From: Dyadobacter luteus
Lineage (GTDB): Bacteria > Bacteroidota > Bacteroidia > Cytophagales > Spirosomataceae
Length of the DNA: 64,000 bases
Direction: 5' to 3'
Assembly: GCF_003383615.1 (NCBI RefSeq)
Contig: NZ_QNUL01000032.1
Coordinates: 1-64,000, forward strand
The notes beneath the pieces are model-generated. The model saw nothing but the letters and a program-made list of their open reading frames with translations. It searched no databases and was not told where the DNA came from. Of this stretch, positions 38,157 to 47,219 are shown piece by piece (position 1 is the first letter of the stretch; each line of letters opens with the position of its first letter). Both the position numbers and the translations under genes were made by a program.

Positions 38157-38816
38157 ATGGCTAAGGTTATTATTTTTGGTGTTTTAGATACCGCAGAACT
38201 TGCACACTATTACCTGCAGCACGATTCCGAACATGAAGTTGTGGCTTTTGCCGTCAACCGTGAGTACATCAGGGACAACAGCTTTCACGGCTTACCAGTT
38301 GTGGCTTTTGAAGATGTAGAAACCCTGTTTTCTCCTTCGGAGTATTCATTTTTCGCTCCTATGACAGGACGTAACATGAACCGTAACAGAGAAGCCATTT
38401 ACAATCAGGCAAAAGCAAAAGGTTATTCATTTATATCTTATATCAGTTCACATGCTACCATTTTTGACAAAAGTGTAGTGGGTGAAAATTGCTTTATTCT
38501 GGAAGACAACACGATTCAGCCATTCACAACAATTGGCAACAATGTGGTGATGTGGAGTGGCAATCATATCGGCCATCACGGACGTATCAACGACCATGTG
38601 TTTTTTACCTCACACGTTGTGATGTCAGGACACTGTGAAATAGGACCTTATTCTTTCTTTGGTGTGAACAGCACAATCCGCGATTATACAACTATCGCAC
38701 AGGGAACTCTTGTAGGTATGGCTTCCGCCATTACAAAAGAGACAGAAGAATGGGGAATATATATTGGAAATCCCGCGAAAAAAGTTCCTGGAAAGAAGAG
38801 CTACGAAGCGTATTAA
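38157..38816 (+). CDS. NeuD/PglD-like sugar O/N-acyltransferase
   Basis: A 219-residue protein with an N-terminal Rossmann-like PglD/NeuD domain (about 1-80, KVIIFGVLDTAELAHYY) and a C-terminal left-handed beta-helix of hexapeptide repeats (about 95-200, e.g. ENCFILEDNTIQPFTTIGNN and a catalytic His within GNHIGHH). It should transfer an acetyl group to an amino or sialic-type sugar. It directly follows WbqC and is not far from the DegT aminotransferase, together suggesting an acylated amino sugar in the repeat unit. Confidence 0.87.
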   Translation: MAKVIIFGVLDTAELAHYYLQHDSEHEVVAFAVNREYIRDNSFHGLPVVAFEDVETLFSPSEYSFFAPMTGRNMNRNREAIYNQAKAKGYSFISYISSHATIFDKSVVGENCFILEDNTIQPFTTIGNNVVMWSGNHIGHHGRINDHVFFTSHVVMSGHCEIGPYSFFGVNSTIRDYTTIAQGTLVGMASAITKETEEWGIYIGNPAKKVPGKKSYEAY

Positions 38817-38872
38817 CGTGAGCTCTGATCCGGCATTACCATGTGATTACTATCCTGGAAACTTTTGAAGTA

Positions 38873-40093
38873 ATGGAACACAAGAAAATATTATTCGTAA
38901 GTCACGATGCGAACAGAGCAGGAAGTCAGCTACTTCTGCTCCAGCTTCTGCGATTGCTGAAGGAACGTGGCATACCCATGCATTTGCTGTTATGCAGCGG
39001 TGGTGTATTGGAAGATGAATTTGCCGAGGTAACCACTATTACCAGGCTATATCAGGATAATCAGACTTCTCCGGGTTTCATTTCAGGACGTATTCTAAGG
39101 AAAATAAAACTGCAGAAGTTATACGCCGAGCATTCAGCTCAGCGGGAAAATGATAGAATTATCGGTGAACTGGAAGCACAGAACATTGGATTGGTATTTG
39201 TCAATTCTATTGCCAACGCTGAGGTTTACTATGAGACACTGCGCTTCCTGCATCATCTGCCGATGGTATTGTTTGTGCATGAGCTTGCCATGTCTGCAAG
39301 AATATACACGCATGAGAAACATCTCAATTTTCTGCTCAAAAAGACAGACCATCTGATCGCTGTTTCAAAGGCTGTAGCGAATTTCTATGTAAAAAAATAT
39401 GATTTCCCTTCTCAGCATGTAAGCACATTTACACTGATAGACCACGATCATATTGATGAGAGAGTAACGCAGGTACAAACCAATCTTCTGGAAAGAACCT
39501 ACAAGATTCCTGATGATGCGATTGTGATTGGTGGATGCGGAAATGCCGAATGGAGAAAAGGAAATGATATTTTCAACTGGATCGCCCGTAATGTAATCAG
39601 CAAGACAGGCCCTTTACCAGTCTATTTCGTTTGGGTAGGTGCAGGTCCTCAGCATGAAATCTATGAACTGATAGAAAGTGATATCCGTGTCATGGGGCTT
39701 TCTGACCGGATCATTCTCATTCCTCCTACCCCACAGGCGCTTGACTATATCAATCGCTTTGATATTTTGTTGCTCAGTTCCCGTGAGGATCCGTATCCGC
39801 TTGTGGTACTGGAAGCTGCATTACTGGAGATTCCGGTGGTTTGCTTTGAAGATGCAGGAGGTTCTCCTGAACTGATCGAAACCGATGCTGGCTTTGTGGT
39901 TCCCTATCTTGATATCAACGCTGCTTCAGAGGCAGTTATCAAACTCGTTCTCGATCCCGGACTTCGCCAGCTCATGGGCGAGAAGGGAAGAAAAAAAGTA
40001 TTGGAACGCCACAATGCCGAGAAAAGTGTAGGAAACATTGAAGCCATCATTCAAAAGTACTTACCTTTGATCGTTTCGGAACAGCATAACTAA
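38873..40093 (+). CDS. Glycosyltransferase family 4 (GT-B) protein
   Basis: A 406-residue cytoplasmic glycosyltransferase. The N-terminal Rossmann half begins KKILFVSHDANRAGSQLLLL, and the donor-binding half contains SSREDPYPLVVLEAALLEIP, the EX7E region of GT4 enzymes. I chose the ATG at 38873; a GTG 30 bp upstream is possible. The stop codon shares its last base with the start of the next gene (TAATG). It adds one sugar of the repeat unit; specificity unknown. Confidence 0.9.
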   Translation: MEHKKILFVSHDANRAGSQLLLLQLLRLLKERGIPMHLLLCSGGVLEDEFAEVTTITRLYQDNQTSPGFISGRILRKIKLQKLYAEHSAQRENDRIIGELEAQNIGLVFVNSIANAEVYYETLRFLHHLPMVLFVHELAMSARIYTHEKHLNFLLKKTDHLIAVSKAVANFYVKKYDFPSQHVSTFTLIDHDHIDERVTQVQTNLLERTYKIPDDAIVIGGCGNAEWRKGNDIFNWIARNVISKTGPLPVYFVWVGAGPQHEIYELIESDIRVMGLSDRIILIPPTPQALDYINRFDILLLSSREDPYPLVVLEAALLEIPVVCFEDAGGSPELIETDAGFVVPYLDINAASEAVIKLVLDPGLRQLMGEKGRKKVLERHNAEKSVGNIEAIIQKYLPLIVSEQHN

Positions 40094-41076
40094 TGACCAT
40101 TGCTTTTACAATTTGTTCAATAAATTACCTGGCTCAGGCACGCACACTCGGAGATTCACTGAAGAATACCAATCCGGATGTGAAGTTCTTTATAGGGCTT
40201 GTTGATATTCTGGAAGGTGTCAGTTTTGACCCTGCATTTACGCCCGAATACCCTATGATTGAGATTGATAAAATCGATATTCAGGGATTTCAGGAAATGG
40301 CAGACCGGTACGATATTACCGAACTCAACACTGCGGTCAAGCCTTTCTATTTCACCTATTTTTTCAAGAAATACCCTGAGGCAAAGAATGTCATTTATTT
40401 CGATCCTGACATTATCGTCTTTCAGCCTATCACAGCACTGAAAGAATCTCTGACTCAATATCCTGCAGTCGTTACTCCACATATCAATACAGCTATTGAT
40501 GACAGATTAACGCCTAATGAATTACATCATCTCAATACAGGCATTTATAACCTTGGTTTTGTAGCATTCGCAAGAAGCAATGAAACGCTGGAATATATTA
40601 AGTGGTGGGAAGAAAAACTCAGATATGAATGCCTGATTGATCTGTGCAATGGTCTGTTCACAGATCAGAACTGGATGAATTTTCTGCCCGTTTTTGTTAA
40701 AGAAACATTTATTCAGCGTAACCCCGGATACAACGCAGCTTACTGGAACCTTCATGAACGTACTTTCACACAGTTGGGCGAGACCCACTATGTGAATGGC
40801 GATAATCCACTGATTTTTTTCCATTACAGCGGTTATGACCCGGCGAAACCGGATGTGCTTTCTAAATATCAGGATCGCTTTGAGCTGTCGGATCGGGCAG
40901 ACCTGACTACCCTTTTCAGGTTGTATAAAGATAGCCTTATAAACAACGGGAATGCTTATTACCGCCAGTTCCCATGCTATTACATTAAACCTAAGCGTGT
41001 ATTGCGTTATCAGCGTGTTAGAAAATGGATTAAAATGCCTTTCCAATACGTTATAGATCAGCTTGAAACGATATAA
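40093..41076 (+). CDS. GT8-like glycosyltransferase (GT-A fold), paralogue of the 41850 gene
   Basis: A 327-residue protein. It begins MTIAFTICSINYLAQARTLG and has a DxD-type motif in VIYFDPDIIVFQPI, the arrangement of GT8-like enzymes; the later HLNTGIYNLGFVAF and LIDLCNGLFTDQNWMN also fit. The gene at 41850 shares the same framework (ICSINYLAQA versus VCNRTSLAHA; DLCNGLFTDQ versus DLCNGMCMDQ), so the two are paralogues. It starts in the preceding stop codon and ends directly before the DUF5672 gene. Confidence 0.82.
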   Translation: MTIAFTICSINYLAQARTLGDSLKNTNPDVKFFIGLVDILEGVSFDPAFTPEYPMIEIDKIDIQGFQEMADRYDITELNTAVKPFYFTYFFKKYPEAKNVIYFDPDIIVFQPITALKESLTQYPAVVTPHINTAIDDRLTPNELHHLNTGIYNLGFVAFARSNETLEYIKWWEEKLRYECLIDLCNGLFTDQNWMNFLPVFVKETFIQRNPGYNAAYWNLHERTFTQLGETHYVNGDNPLIFFHYSGYDPAKPDVLSKYQDRFELSDRADLTTLFRLYKDSLINNGNAYYRQFPCYYIKPKRVLRYQRVRKWIKMPFQYVIDQLETI

Positions 41077-41844
41077 ATGAAAGAACTAGTTTCGGTTATA
41101 ATCCCCATTCCTGATCCAGAGCTGACTCCAACGCAAGAAAAATCTCTTCATCGCTGTCTGGAAGCTCTGGCCCGCTATCCGGTTATGTTCATCACAGCGG
41201 AAGGCGCTGACCTGGCTATCGTAAAGGAGCACAAAGCAGACGCTGATATCATTTATTTCCCGAAAGAATATTTTCAATCGCGACAAGCTCTGGCAAAGTT
41301 ATTCCTGCTTGATGAATTCTACGACAGGTTCAGCTGGACGGACTTTTTGCTGATTCATGAACTTAACAGCTGGATTGTCAAAGATGAGCTGCATTACTGG
41401 TGCAAACAAGGTTACGATTACCTGAAAGCCAAACCAGATAGCAGTGATTCGAAAAAGTTACCCGGCCAGGTGTCCCTGATACTGGGACTGAATCAAAATG
41501 AGAAACTAAATATTGACAAGGCTTTTGAAAACAACGGACTCATTCTGTGCAATGTTCAGCGAATGATCAAAGCGCTGAGAAAAAAAGCAAAAACAGCCTA
41601 TCAATATCGTCACGATGAAATTTTGAAGCATCGGGATGCTGTGTTTTGGGAAGTGGAGGCCAACAGAATCTGGCCGACAGTCAGAAAGCCAACGGAAATA
41701 GTGCGCAATTTCTTTTGCATAGCACTTTCAACTAAGAAAACGTCCAGCCAATACACAGGAAGGGCATTACCTTTCGCCTTCACCGGTGTAAGTAAGGATA
41801 ATATAGACGATCTTCCGATACAGGAAGTGCAAGGAAGAAATTAA
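41077..41844 (+). CDS. DUF5672 family, glycosyltransferase-like protein
   Basis: A 255-residue protein. The segment DFLLIHELNSWIVKDELHYW, followed by CKQGYDYLKAKP, is the DUF5672 signature (acidic motif, then WC..GYDY). DUF5672 proteins are predicted GT-A-like transferases and occur in glycan loci; their reaction is not established. It abuts the stop of the preceding GT8-like gene without a gap and lies 5 bp before the second GT8-like gene. Confidence 0.8.
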   Translation: MKELVSVIIPIPDPELTPTQEKSLHRCLEALARYPVMFITAEGADLAIVKEHKADADIIYFPKEYFQSRQALAKLFLLDEFYDRFSWTDFLLIHELNSWIVKDELHYWCKQGYDYLKAKPDSSDSKKLPGQVSLILGLNQNEKLNIDKAFENNGLILCNVQRMIKALRKKAKTAYQYRHDEILKHRDAVFWEVEANRIWPTVRKPTEIVRNFFCIALSTKKTSSQYTGRALPFAFTGVSKDNIDDLPIQEVQGRN

Positions 41845-41849
41845 ACACC

Positions 41850-42797
41850 ATGAACATTATTTTTACAGTCTGCAACCGAACTAGTCTGGCTCATGCACTC
41901 GCATTGGCTAAGTCTGTGATGCAGTATCCTGGAAATCTTTTTTATCTTGGCTGGGTCGATTATACGGAACTAACCGACCTTCCTGCCTATATCAAACTCA
42001 TCAGGCCTGACGAAGTTGCCATTCCGAAATGGCAACACATGACTGAGCAGTATTATGATTTTGAGCTTGTGAATGCCTGTCGCCCATGGTTCCTCAAACA
42101 TTTGCTTCAACTTCACCCGGATCACTCCGGCTTTACTTTTTTCGCACCTACGGTGTTTTTGTATAATTCTTTTGAAGAGATTATCTCAACACCGTCGGGC
42201 ATGCAGGTTACACCGCATATCACAAAGGCTTTGGCAAAATCTGCCGTCCTCGATGACAAAAGGATTCTCAATGTAGGTATGTTTCATGCCGGAAGCTGGA
42301 CTTTCAACCGAAGTGAAGAAAGCCTTCGCTTCCTTGACTGGTGGGCTGAGCGAACACTCGACAGAGCTAAATTTGATTTATGCAATGGCATGTGTATGGA
42401 TCAGTTGTGGCTCAACTTTGTACTGGTCCGAATTCCGGATGCGATCCAGATTTCGAATCCCGGCTGGCATTACGGTCTGCATTCTGTTTTGAACAAAGCA
42501 CTGGAATTAAAAGACCAGACCTACCTTGTTGAAGGAGAGAAACTCATCTCGGCAGACTTTGCAGGATTGGATTTTTTCGACCCTATCTGGTCTGATCATG
42601 CTCCATTGCTGAAAAACAGTGGCTTATACAAAACACTGTACAGTGACTATAAGAAAATTGTAAATTCTTTTAAACAGTTTGTCCCTGGCGGCAAACCCGG
42701 CTTTGGGAAAAACCCTGACATCAAACCCGACCGACTCTTCAGAAAAAGATGGCGGACCAATCTGAAATCAATAACCCAATTTATTGATCAGTTTTAA
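41850..42797 (+). CDS. GT8-like glycosyltransferase, second paralogue
   Basis: A 315-residue protein related to the one at 40093-41076 over its length. The N-terminus is MNIIFTVCNRTSLAHALALA. At the place of the DxD motif it reads FTFFAPTVFLYNSFEEI: the FDPDI of the paralogue is replaced by FAPTV, so the metal-binding acidic pair is missing. It may be inactive or use another residue. Other shared motifs (ILNVGMFHAGSWTF, DLCNGMCMDQLW) are kept. Confidence 0.78.
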   Translation: MNIIFTVCNRTSLAHALALAKSVMQYPGNLFYLGWVDYTELTDLPAYIKLIRPDEVAIPKWQHMTEQYYDFELVNACRPWFLKHLLQLHPDHSGFTFFAPTVFLYNSFEEIISTPSGMQVTPHITKALAKSAVLDDKRILNVGMFHAGSWTFNRSEESLRFLDWWAERTLDRAKFDLCNGMCMDQLWLNFVLVRIPDAIQISNPGWHYGLHSVLNKALELKDQTYLVEGEKLISADFAGLDFFDPIWSDHAPLLKNSGLYKTLYSDYKKIVNSFKQFVPGGKPGFGKNPDIKPDRLFRKRWRTNLKSITQFIDQF

Positions 42798-42811
42798 AAT
42801 TTTATCAATAC

Positions 42812-43687
42812 ATGAAATCCCTCGAACAATACACAAAGGAATTACGCACACTGGTCTCTGCACCTGATTTCCGTCAGGAAAGCGGAACAGGCTTTCCAAA
42901 ACTAACGATTATTACACCTTCCTATAACCAGGCTGATTTTCTGGAACGTACCATTCTGAGTGTACTAAACCAAAACTATCCGAATCTGGAATATATCATC
43001 ATTGATGGCGGTTCTACCGACCATAGTGTGGAGATAATCAAAAAATATGAAAAGCATCTTACCTATTGGGTTTCTGAAAAGGACCGTGGCCAGGTACATG
43101 CCATCAACAAAGCGCTAGCTTTGGCAACAGGAGACTACATCAGCTTCCAAAATTCGGACGATGTATATTTCCCGGGCACTTTTCTCCGTTTTGGAGAAGC
43201 GGCCAGACAAACACCTGCAGATATATTGTTTGGTGATTTGTTTATGATTTCTACAGACGATGAAGTGACTGAGATTCTCAAAACAACGTCTTACAGCTTT
43301 ACATGTCAGGTTTTGGAAGGAATGCAGATTCACAATCAGTCTTTATTTTTCAAAAGAGAGTTGGTAACGAAATACGGCCCGTTTGATGAATCATACCACT
43401 TTGCGTTTGACTATGAGTTCATTACAAGATATACATCCGATGGTACGGCTACAACCAAAAAAATAGACGGTTTAGGCGGAGCATTGCGGGTACATGCGGA
43501 TGCAAAATCCTCCAATATAGCCCCTCTTGGTAAAAAGGAGCACGCAAAAATCAAGGGATTGTACATTTCCGCGGTAGGCAATCCATCTCTCAACAAATTG
43601 AGGTATCTTTGGTGCAGGTTTCGGAAAGTGGCCTACTTCATATTCAAGTTCGACTTTAAATACATTAGTTTTAGGTTATCCAGATGA
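42812..43687 (+). CDS. Glycosyltransferase family 2 protein
   Basis: A 291-residue GT-A glycosyltransferase. Motifs: TIITPSYNQADFLERTILSV at the start of the nucleotide-binding domain, YIIIDGGSTDHSVEII, and SFQNSDDVYFPG as the metal-binding acidic motif. The last four bases overlap the next gene (ATGA), so it is coupled to the O-antigen ligase-type gene. Confidence 0.92.
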   Translation: MKSLEQYTKELRTLVSAPDFRQESGTGFPKLTIITPSYNQADFLERTILSVLNQNYPNLEYIIIDGGSTDHSVEIIKKYEKHLTYWVSEKDRGQVHAINKALALATGDYISFQNSDDVYFPGTFLRFGEAARQTPADILFGDLFMISTDDEVTEILKTTSYSFTCQVLEGMQIHNQSLFFKRELVTKYGPFDESYHFAFDYEFITRYTSDGTATTKKIDGLGGALRVHADAKSSNIAPLGKKEHAKIKGLYISAVGNPSLNKLRYLWCRFRKVAYFIFKFDFKYISFRLSR

Positions 43688-45018
43688 ATTGGAGTCTGTT
43701 AAATATATTTTCAAATTTCACTTATCTCAGATACTCTGTCGGTATCGCTATGATATTTAATGGATTTCCATTGATATTCTTCATACGGGATACACTGAAA
43801 ATAGGACCTGCCAACAGTATTTTCACAGCAGTTTTCTTTGCATTGGGGCTGGTTTTGATGCTTCCGTTGACTCTCTTCAAGCGTCTTTATAAGCCCAACA
43901 CGATCCTGTTTAATCTGGGATTAGGCTTTTTGCTGATCATGTTATACTACTTCCTTTTTCTGAATTATACAGGAAAAGCCGTCGCCGATGTAGGTAATTT
44001 CGTATTCATGTTTGGCTTTCTGATACTGTTGCTGCACGTTCCCAATGATGTGTCTGATACGTTGGTAACGGTTCTTTTTATACTATCGCTTTTCGCTAAT
44101 GTTACTCTGGTTTACTCTCTGCTTACGGATCCGAACTGGTCGCCGGGAATGCGGGCAGCTGTAAGTTTCTCTAATGATGGAGCACAACCTGGTGGAAATC
44201 CGCACATTACTGCTCGTAATGGGGTTATATGTATTGTAACGGCACTCGTATTAATGAGCCGTTCGACGGGTATCATTAATAAGGCATTTTTATTCTTTTC
44301 TGTTCTGTTTAGTCTTGGTGTTGTGGTTTTATCCCTCGCCAAATCCAGCTATATCGGAATCGGACTGATGACCACAGCTTACTTTATCTTTCAGTTCAAA
44401 GTTTCGAGTATCTTCAAAGCTGCGCTGAATATATTTAAGTTCCGGAGTATGGTGCTGGTAGTTGTCATTATCATTGGCATACGGTATTTCCTGAACCGGT
44501 ATGGTGATATCTTCAACCTGTTGCTTGGTTATTGGGATGTGTTCCAGGATCGTATCATGGACGTAATCTTTACTTCTTTTGGTGTAAAATTAACGGAATC
44601 TGCGGATGTAGATTATTCAGCCATGGGTCGGGTTGGTGGTTTTGAAACCTTCCTGAATACCTTCTTTTCCTGGGATGCTTTCATGGGCAAAGGATTCAAG
44701 AGCGATTATCTGGACGTACCTATTCTGGAATCATTTGTTGCCTATGGTGTCATAGGTTTTCTGTTCTTTGCATCTTTTAACCTGTTTCTATTCCTTTTTG
44801 CGATACGTGAAATCCGACGACCTACAGCAGCTATATCCACTGTGCTCGGTTACTTCTACATTTCTCTTACGATACTTCTGATCACAGGCGGACGCCCCTC
44901 TGATATTGCATTCTGGTTCCCCTATATCGCAATGATACGTTTTCTGGGTGTGAGATATTTTGAGAAACGGGAAGAACTGCCGGTTAATGAAAACCCATTA
45001 TCTGCAGTTCCCGCTTAA
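43684..45018 (+). CDS. O-antigen ligase/polymerase family membrane protein
   Basis: A 444-residue inner-membrane protein with about 11-12 hydrophobic helices and a large periplasmic loop (about 285-335, with a mostly polar stretch after FGVKLTESADVDYSAMGRVG), the topology of WaaL ligases and Wzy polymerases. No sequence motif separates the two. Because the cluster exports through Wzm/Wzt, which does not need Wzy, a ligase role or a role in joining exported chains is more likely, an inference. Coupled to the upstream GT2 gene by a 4-bp overlap. Confidence 0.8.
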   Translation: MNWSLLNIFSNFTYLRYSVGIAMIFNGFPLIFFIRDTLKIGPANSIFTAVFFALGLVLMLPLTLFKRLYKPNTILFNLGLGFLLIMLYYFLFLNYTGKAVADVGNFVFMFGFLILLLHVPNDVSDTLVTVLFILSLFANVTLVYSLLTDPNWSPGMRAAVSFSNDGAQPGGNPHITARNGVICIVTALVLMSRSTGIINKAFLFFSVLFSLGVVVLSLAKSSYIGIGLMTTAYFIFQFKVSSIFKAALNIFKFRSMVLVVVIIIGIRYFLNRYGDIFNLLLGYWDVFQDRIMDVIFTSFGVKLTESADVDYSAMGRVGGFETFLNTFFSWDAFMGKGFKSDYLDVPILESFVAYGVIGFLFFASFNLFLFLFAIREIRRPTAAISTVLGYFYISLTILLITGGRPSDIAFWFPYIAMIRFLGVRYFEKREELPVNENPLSAVPA

Positions 45019-45062
45019 CCGGTTTCTTATTCGTACAGCAGGATTATCCACACAACCATTAA

Positions 45063-46109
45063 ATGAAAGGAAGAGTAGAACAGCTCGACGGTTTACGCGG
45101 CATTTTTGCAGTTCTTGTTGTTGCACACCACCACAATGCCTTCAAAGATTCGGTATTTTATAATAACTTCTTCGTAATTAACTCTGATCTCTTCGTTGAT
45201 TTTTTCTTCGTTCTGAGTGGCTTTGTAATCGCGCTGAACTATTACAACCGTCTGGAAACCAAGGATGATTTCGTCCCTTTCCTGAAGAAAAGGTTTGTAC
45301 GATTGTATCCACTGCTCTTTTACACTGAGATTGTGTTCCTGGTTTTTAACATTATAGGAGATTTCAGTGCCTATAAGCATGCCGATAACCTGAGCCTCTC
45401 CTACTATTTCGAAACAGCTTTCGATACACTCACATTTATGGGTTCCACCCCTGTATTCGGAGACTGGATCGGCCTCAATTACCCTGCCTGGTCAATATCA
45501 GCGGAAATGATCGCCTATGTTGTTTTCGGACTGGTGCTGATTTTATTTTCGAAGTATAAATTCATTGCATTTGTGATCATTACAACTCTTTGCGGTGCCT
45601 TTATCATCTGGCATGGCGATTACCTGCTTGCTTACGATTATGGATTTATACGAGGTATTTTCTGTTTTACCCTCGGTGTGTTCACTTACAACTTTATCCG
45701 AAACAAAACTTTTCAACTTTCCGCGTTCGAAATCCCATTCCTGCTAGCCGTCGTTTCAGGCATGTACATCGTACACCATTACGATCTTAATTTATGGAAA
45801 CTTGTATTCCCGTTTCTGTTCTCGGGAGGGGTAATTATTTTCTGTAATTCTACCGGTGTGGTAACCAAGCTGCTGCTCACGAAACCTTTTCAATACCTGG
45901 GTAAGATCTCCTATTCTATCTACCTCAACCATGCAATCGTGCTGATCGCCATGAACGTGATCCTTTTCAGGGTATTGAAATCCCCACAAACCGAAACCAT
46001 GATTGGTATTTCCTTACTTATTTCAATCCTGCTTACCATCATTTATTCCCATTTCACCTACGAGTGGATTGAAAAAAAATTCGGTCAGTTTCTCAAATCC
46101 AAAATTTGA
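45063..46109 (+). CDS. Acyltransferase 3 family membrane protein (OatA/OafA-like)
   Basis: A 348-residue protein with about ten membrane helices. The family motif is present at the N-terminus: QLDGLRGIFAVLVVAHHHN, with the conserved R and the catalytic His region; then FFVLSGFVIALNYY and LKKRFVRLYPLLF. It has no extra periplasmic SGNH domain. It probably O-acetylates the glycan during export. Last gene of the glycan cluster, followed by a gap and a new promoter. Confidence 0.92.
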   Translation: MKGRVEQLDGLRGIFAVLVVAHHHNAFKDSVFYNNFFVINSDLFVDFFFVLSGFVIALNYYNRLETKDDFVPFLKKRFVRLYPLLFYTEIVFLVFNIIGDFSAYKHADNLSLSYYFETAFDTLTFMGSTPVFGDWIGLNYPAWSISAEMIAYVVFGLVLILFSKYKFIAFVIITTLCGAFIIWHGDYLLAYDYGFIRGIFCFTLGVFTYNFIRNKTFQLSAFEIPFLLAVVSGMYIVHHYDLNLWKLVFPFLFSGGVIIFCNSTGVVTKLLLTKPFQYLGKISYSIYLNHAIVLIAMNVILFRVLKSPQTETMIGISLLISILLTIIYSHFTYEWIEKKFGQFLKSKI

Positions 46110-46177
46110 TTTCACTTCGGGCAGGGAATCATTTTTCCCATTTTGAAGTCGTTTATTGTAAACCAATTTCCATCTGG

Positions 46178-46206
46178 TTTGGTTATTTCTACGGGCACTT
46201 ATTTTG
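46178..46206 (+). promoter_or_regulatory. Candidate promoter of the thioredoxin gene
   Basis: TTTG at 46178-46181 as -33 element and TTATTTTG at 46199-46206 as -7 element (one mismatch to TAnnTTTG), 17 bp apart and 70 bp upstream of the thioredoxin ATG. It would separate trx from the polysaccharide cluster. Confidence 0.4.
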
Positions 46207-46276
46207 CAGTAAATTGACTAATCGGTGATATGAACTGGTTTATTTTCTGTTGTTTCACGATCTCAACTATACTGAT

Positions 46277-46573
46277 ATGTCATCTTTCAAAGAACTCATC
46301 AACGGCAATAAGCCCGTTCTTGTCGATTTCTCCGCTGAGTGGTGCGGACCATGTAAAATGATGAAGCCAATCCTGGAAACGCTTAAAGCTGATTTGGGAG
46401 AAACGGCCACCATCATTAAGGTAGATGTGGATAAAAACCCATCGGCTGCACAGGCTTACAAAATACAGGGAGTACCAACACTCATCGTTTTCAAACATGG
46501 CAAACCGATGTGGAGACAATCGGGTGTAGTGCAGGCAGATCAACTTAAATCTGTGATCAAAAAGTATATTTAG
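46277..46573 (+). CDS. Thioredoxin
   Basis: A 98-residue cytoplasmic thioredoxin with the active-site motif WCGPC (C23 and C26) and the cis-Pro loop GVPTLIVF. I started at the ATG at 46277 (MSSFKELI) since the thioredoxin fold begins there; a TTG nine codons earlier is unlikely. It lies 31 bp before the pentapeptide-repeat gene. It reduces disulfides of cytosolic proteins; it may be one of several thioredoxins in the genome. Confidence 0.92.
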   Translation: MSSFKELINGNKPVLVDFSAEWCGPCKMMKPILETLKADLGETATIIKVDVDKNPSAAQAYKIQGVPTLIVFKHGKPMWRQSGVVQADQLKSVIKKYI

Positions 46574-46604
46574 TTCTTAATTCATAAGCTCTTACTTTCA
46601 TTTC

Positions 46605-47168
46605 ATGTCATTTTCAGAAGACAAACCCTATTTTCACAATATAGATTTCTCAACCGAGCCATTACCATCCGACGACTTTGAACAGGCAAATTTTGTCAAC
46701 TGTAGCTTTGCTGAACTGATGGGTATCACACTCACAGATTGTATTTTTACTGATTGTAATCTCAGTAACGTGTCGTTCAGGAATAGTAAACTTGATAACG
46801 TGACGTTTCTTGACTGTAAGCTGACGGGTATTGATATCTCGGTGGCGAAGGATTTCGCACTTCAGGTAAAGTTTGAAAACTGCATTCTCGACTATGCGAT
46901 TTTCGAACAGAAGAAACTGAATAAGAGTATTTTCTCAAATTGCCGGATTCAGGGAGCAGATTTTACTCAGGCCGATCTCTCCAAATCTAAGTTTCATAAC
47001 TGCGATTTCAGCGAGGCTGTATTTTCAAATACCAATGTGTCCGGGGTCGATTTCACGACGAGCAAATACTTCACCATTGATCCTACGATCAATAATGTAA
47101 AAAAAGCAAAGTTTCTTTCGTCTGATCTGGCTGGATTGCTTACTCGATTTGATATTATTATAAAATAA
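46605..47168 (+). CDS. Pentapeptide-repeat protein, Qnr-like
   Basis: A 187-residue protein made of pentapeptide repeats with central Phe or Leu (e.g. FTDCNLSNVSFRNSKLDNVT, FSNCRIQGADFTQADLSKSK), forming a right-handed square beta-helix. A break near the middle (KDFALQVKFENC) and the C-terminal helix-forming end (TIDPTINNVKKAKFLSSDLA then GLLTRFDIII) are like the Qnr/MfpA layout, which mimics DNA and protects type II topoisomerases. No signal peptide, hence cytoplasmic. Whether it confers quinolone tolerance is not shown. It lies between thioredoxin and nagA, on the same strand. Confidence 0.85.
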   Translation: MSFSEDKPYFHNIDFSTEPLPSDDFEQANFVNCSFAELMGITLTDCIFTDCNLSNVSFRNSKLDNVTFLDCKLTGIDISVAKDFALQVKFENCILDYAIFEQKKLNKSIFSNCRIQGADFTQADLSKSKFHNCDFSEAVFSNTNVSGVDFTTSKYFTIDPTINNVKKAKFLSSDLAGLLTRFDIIIK

Positions 47169-47219
47169 AAAGGATATAATCGTTCATATATTCCCTAACA
47201 TCCTAAACACACCAAAGAA

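Noticed and set aside
45093..45380. Minus-strand frame of 95 codons within the acyltransferase gene
   Set aside because: It lies wholly antisense to a well-conserved membrane protein and has no recognisable family, signal or spacing; treated as a shadow frame.
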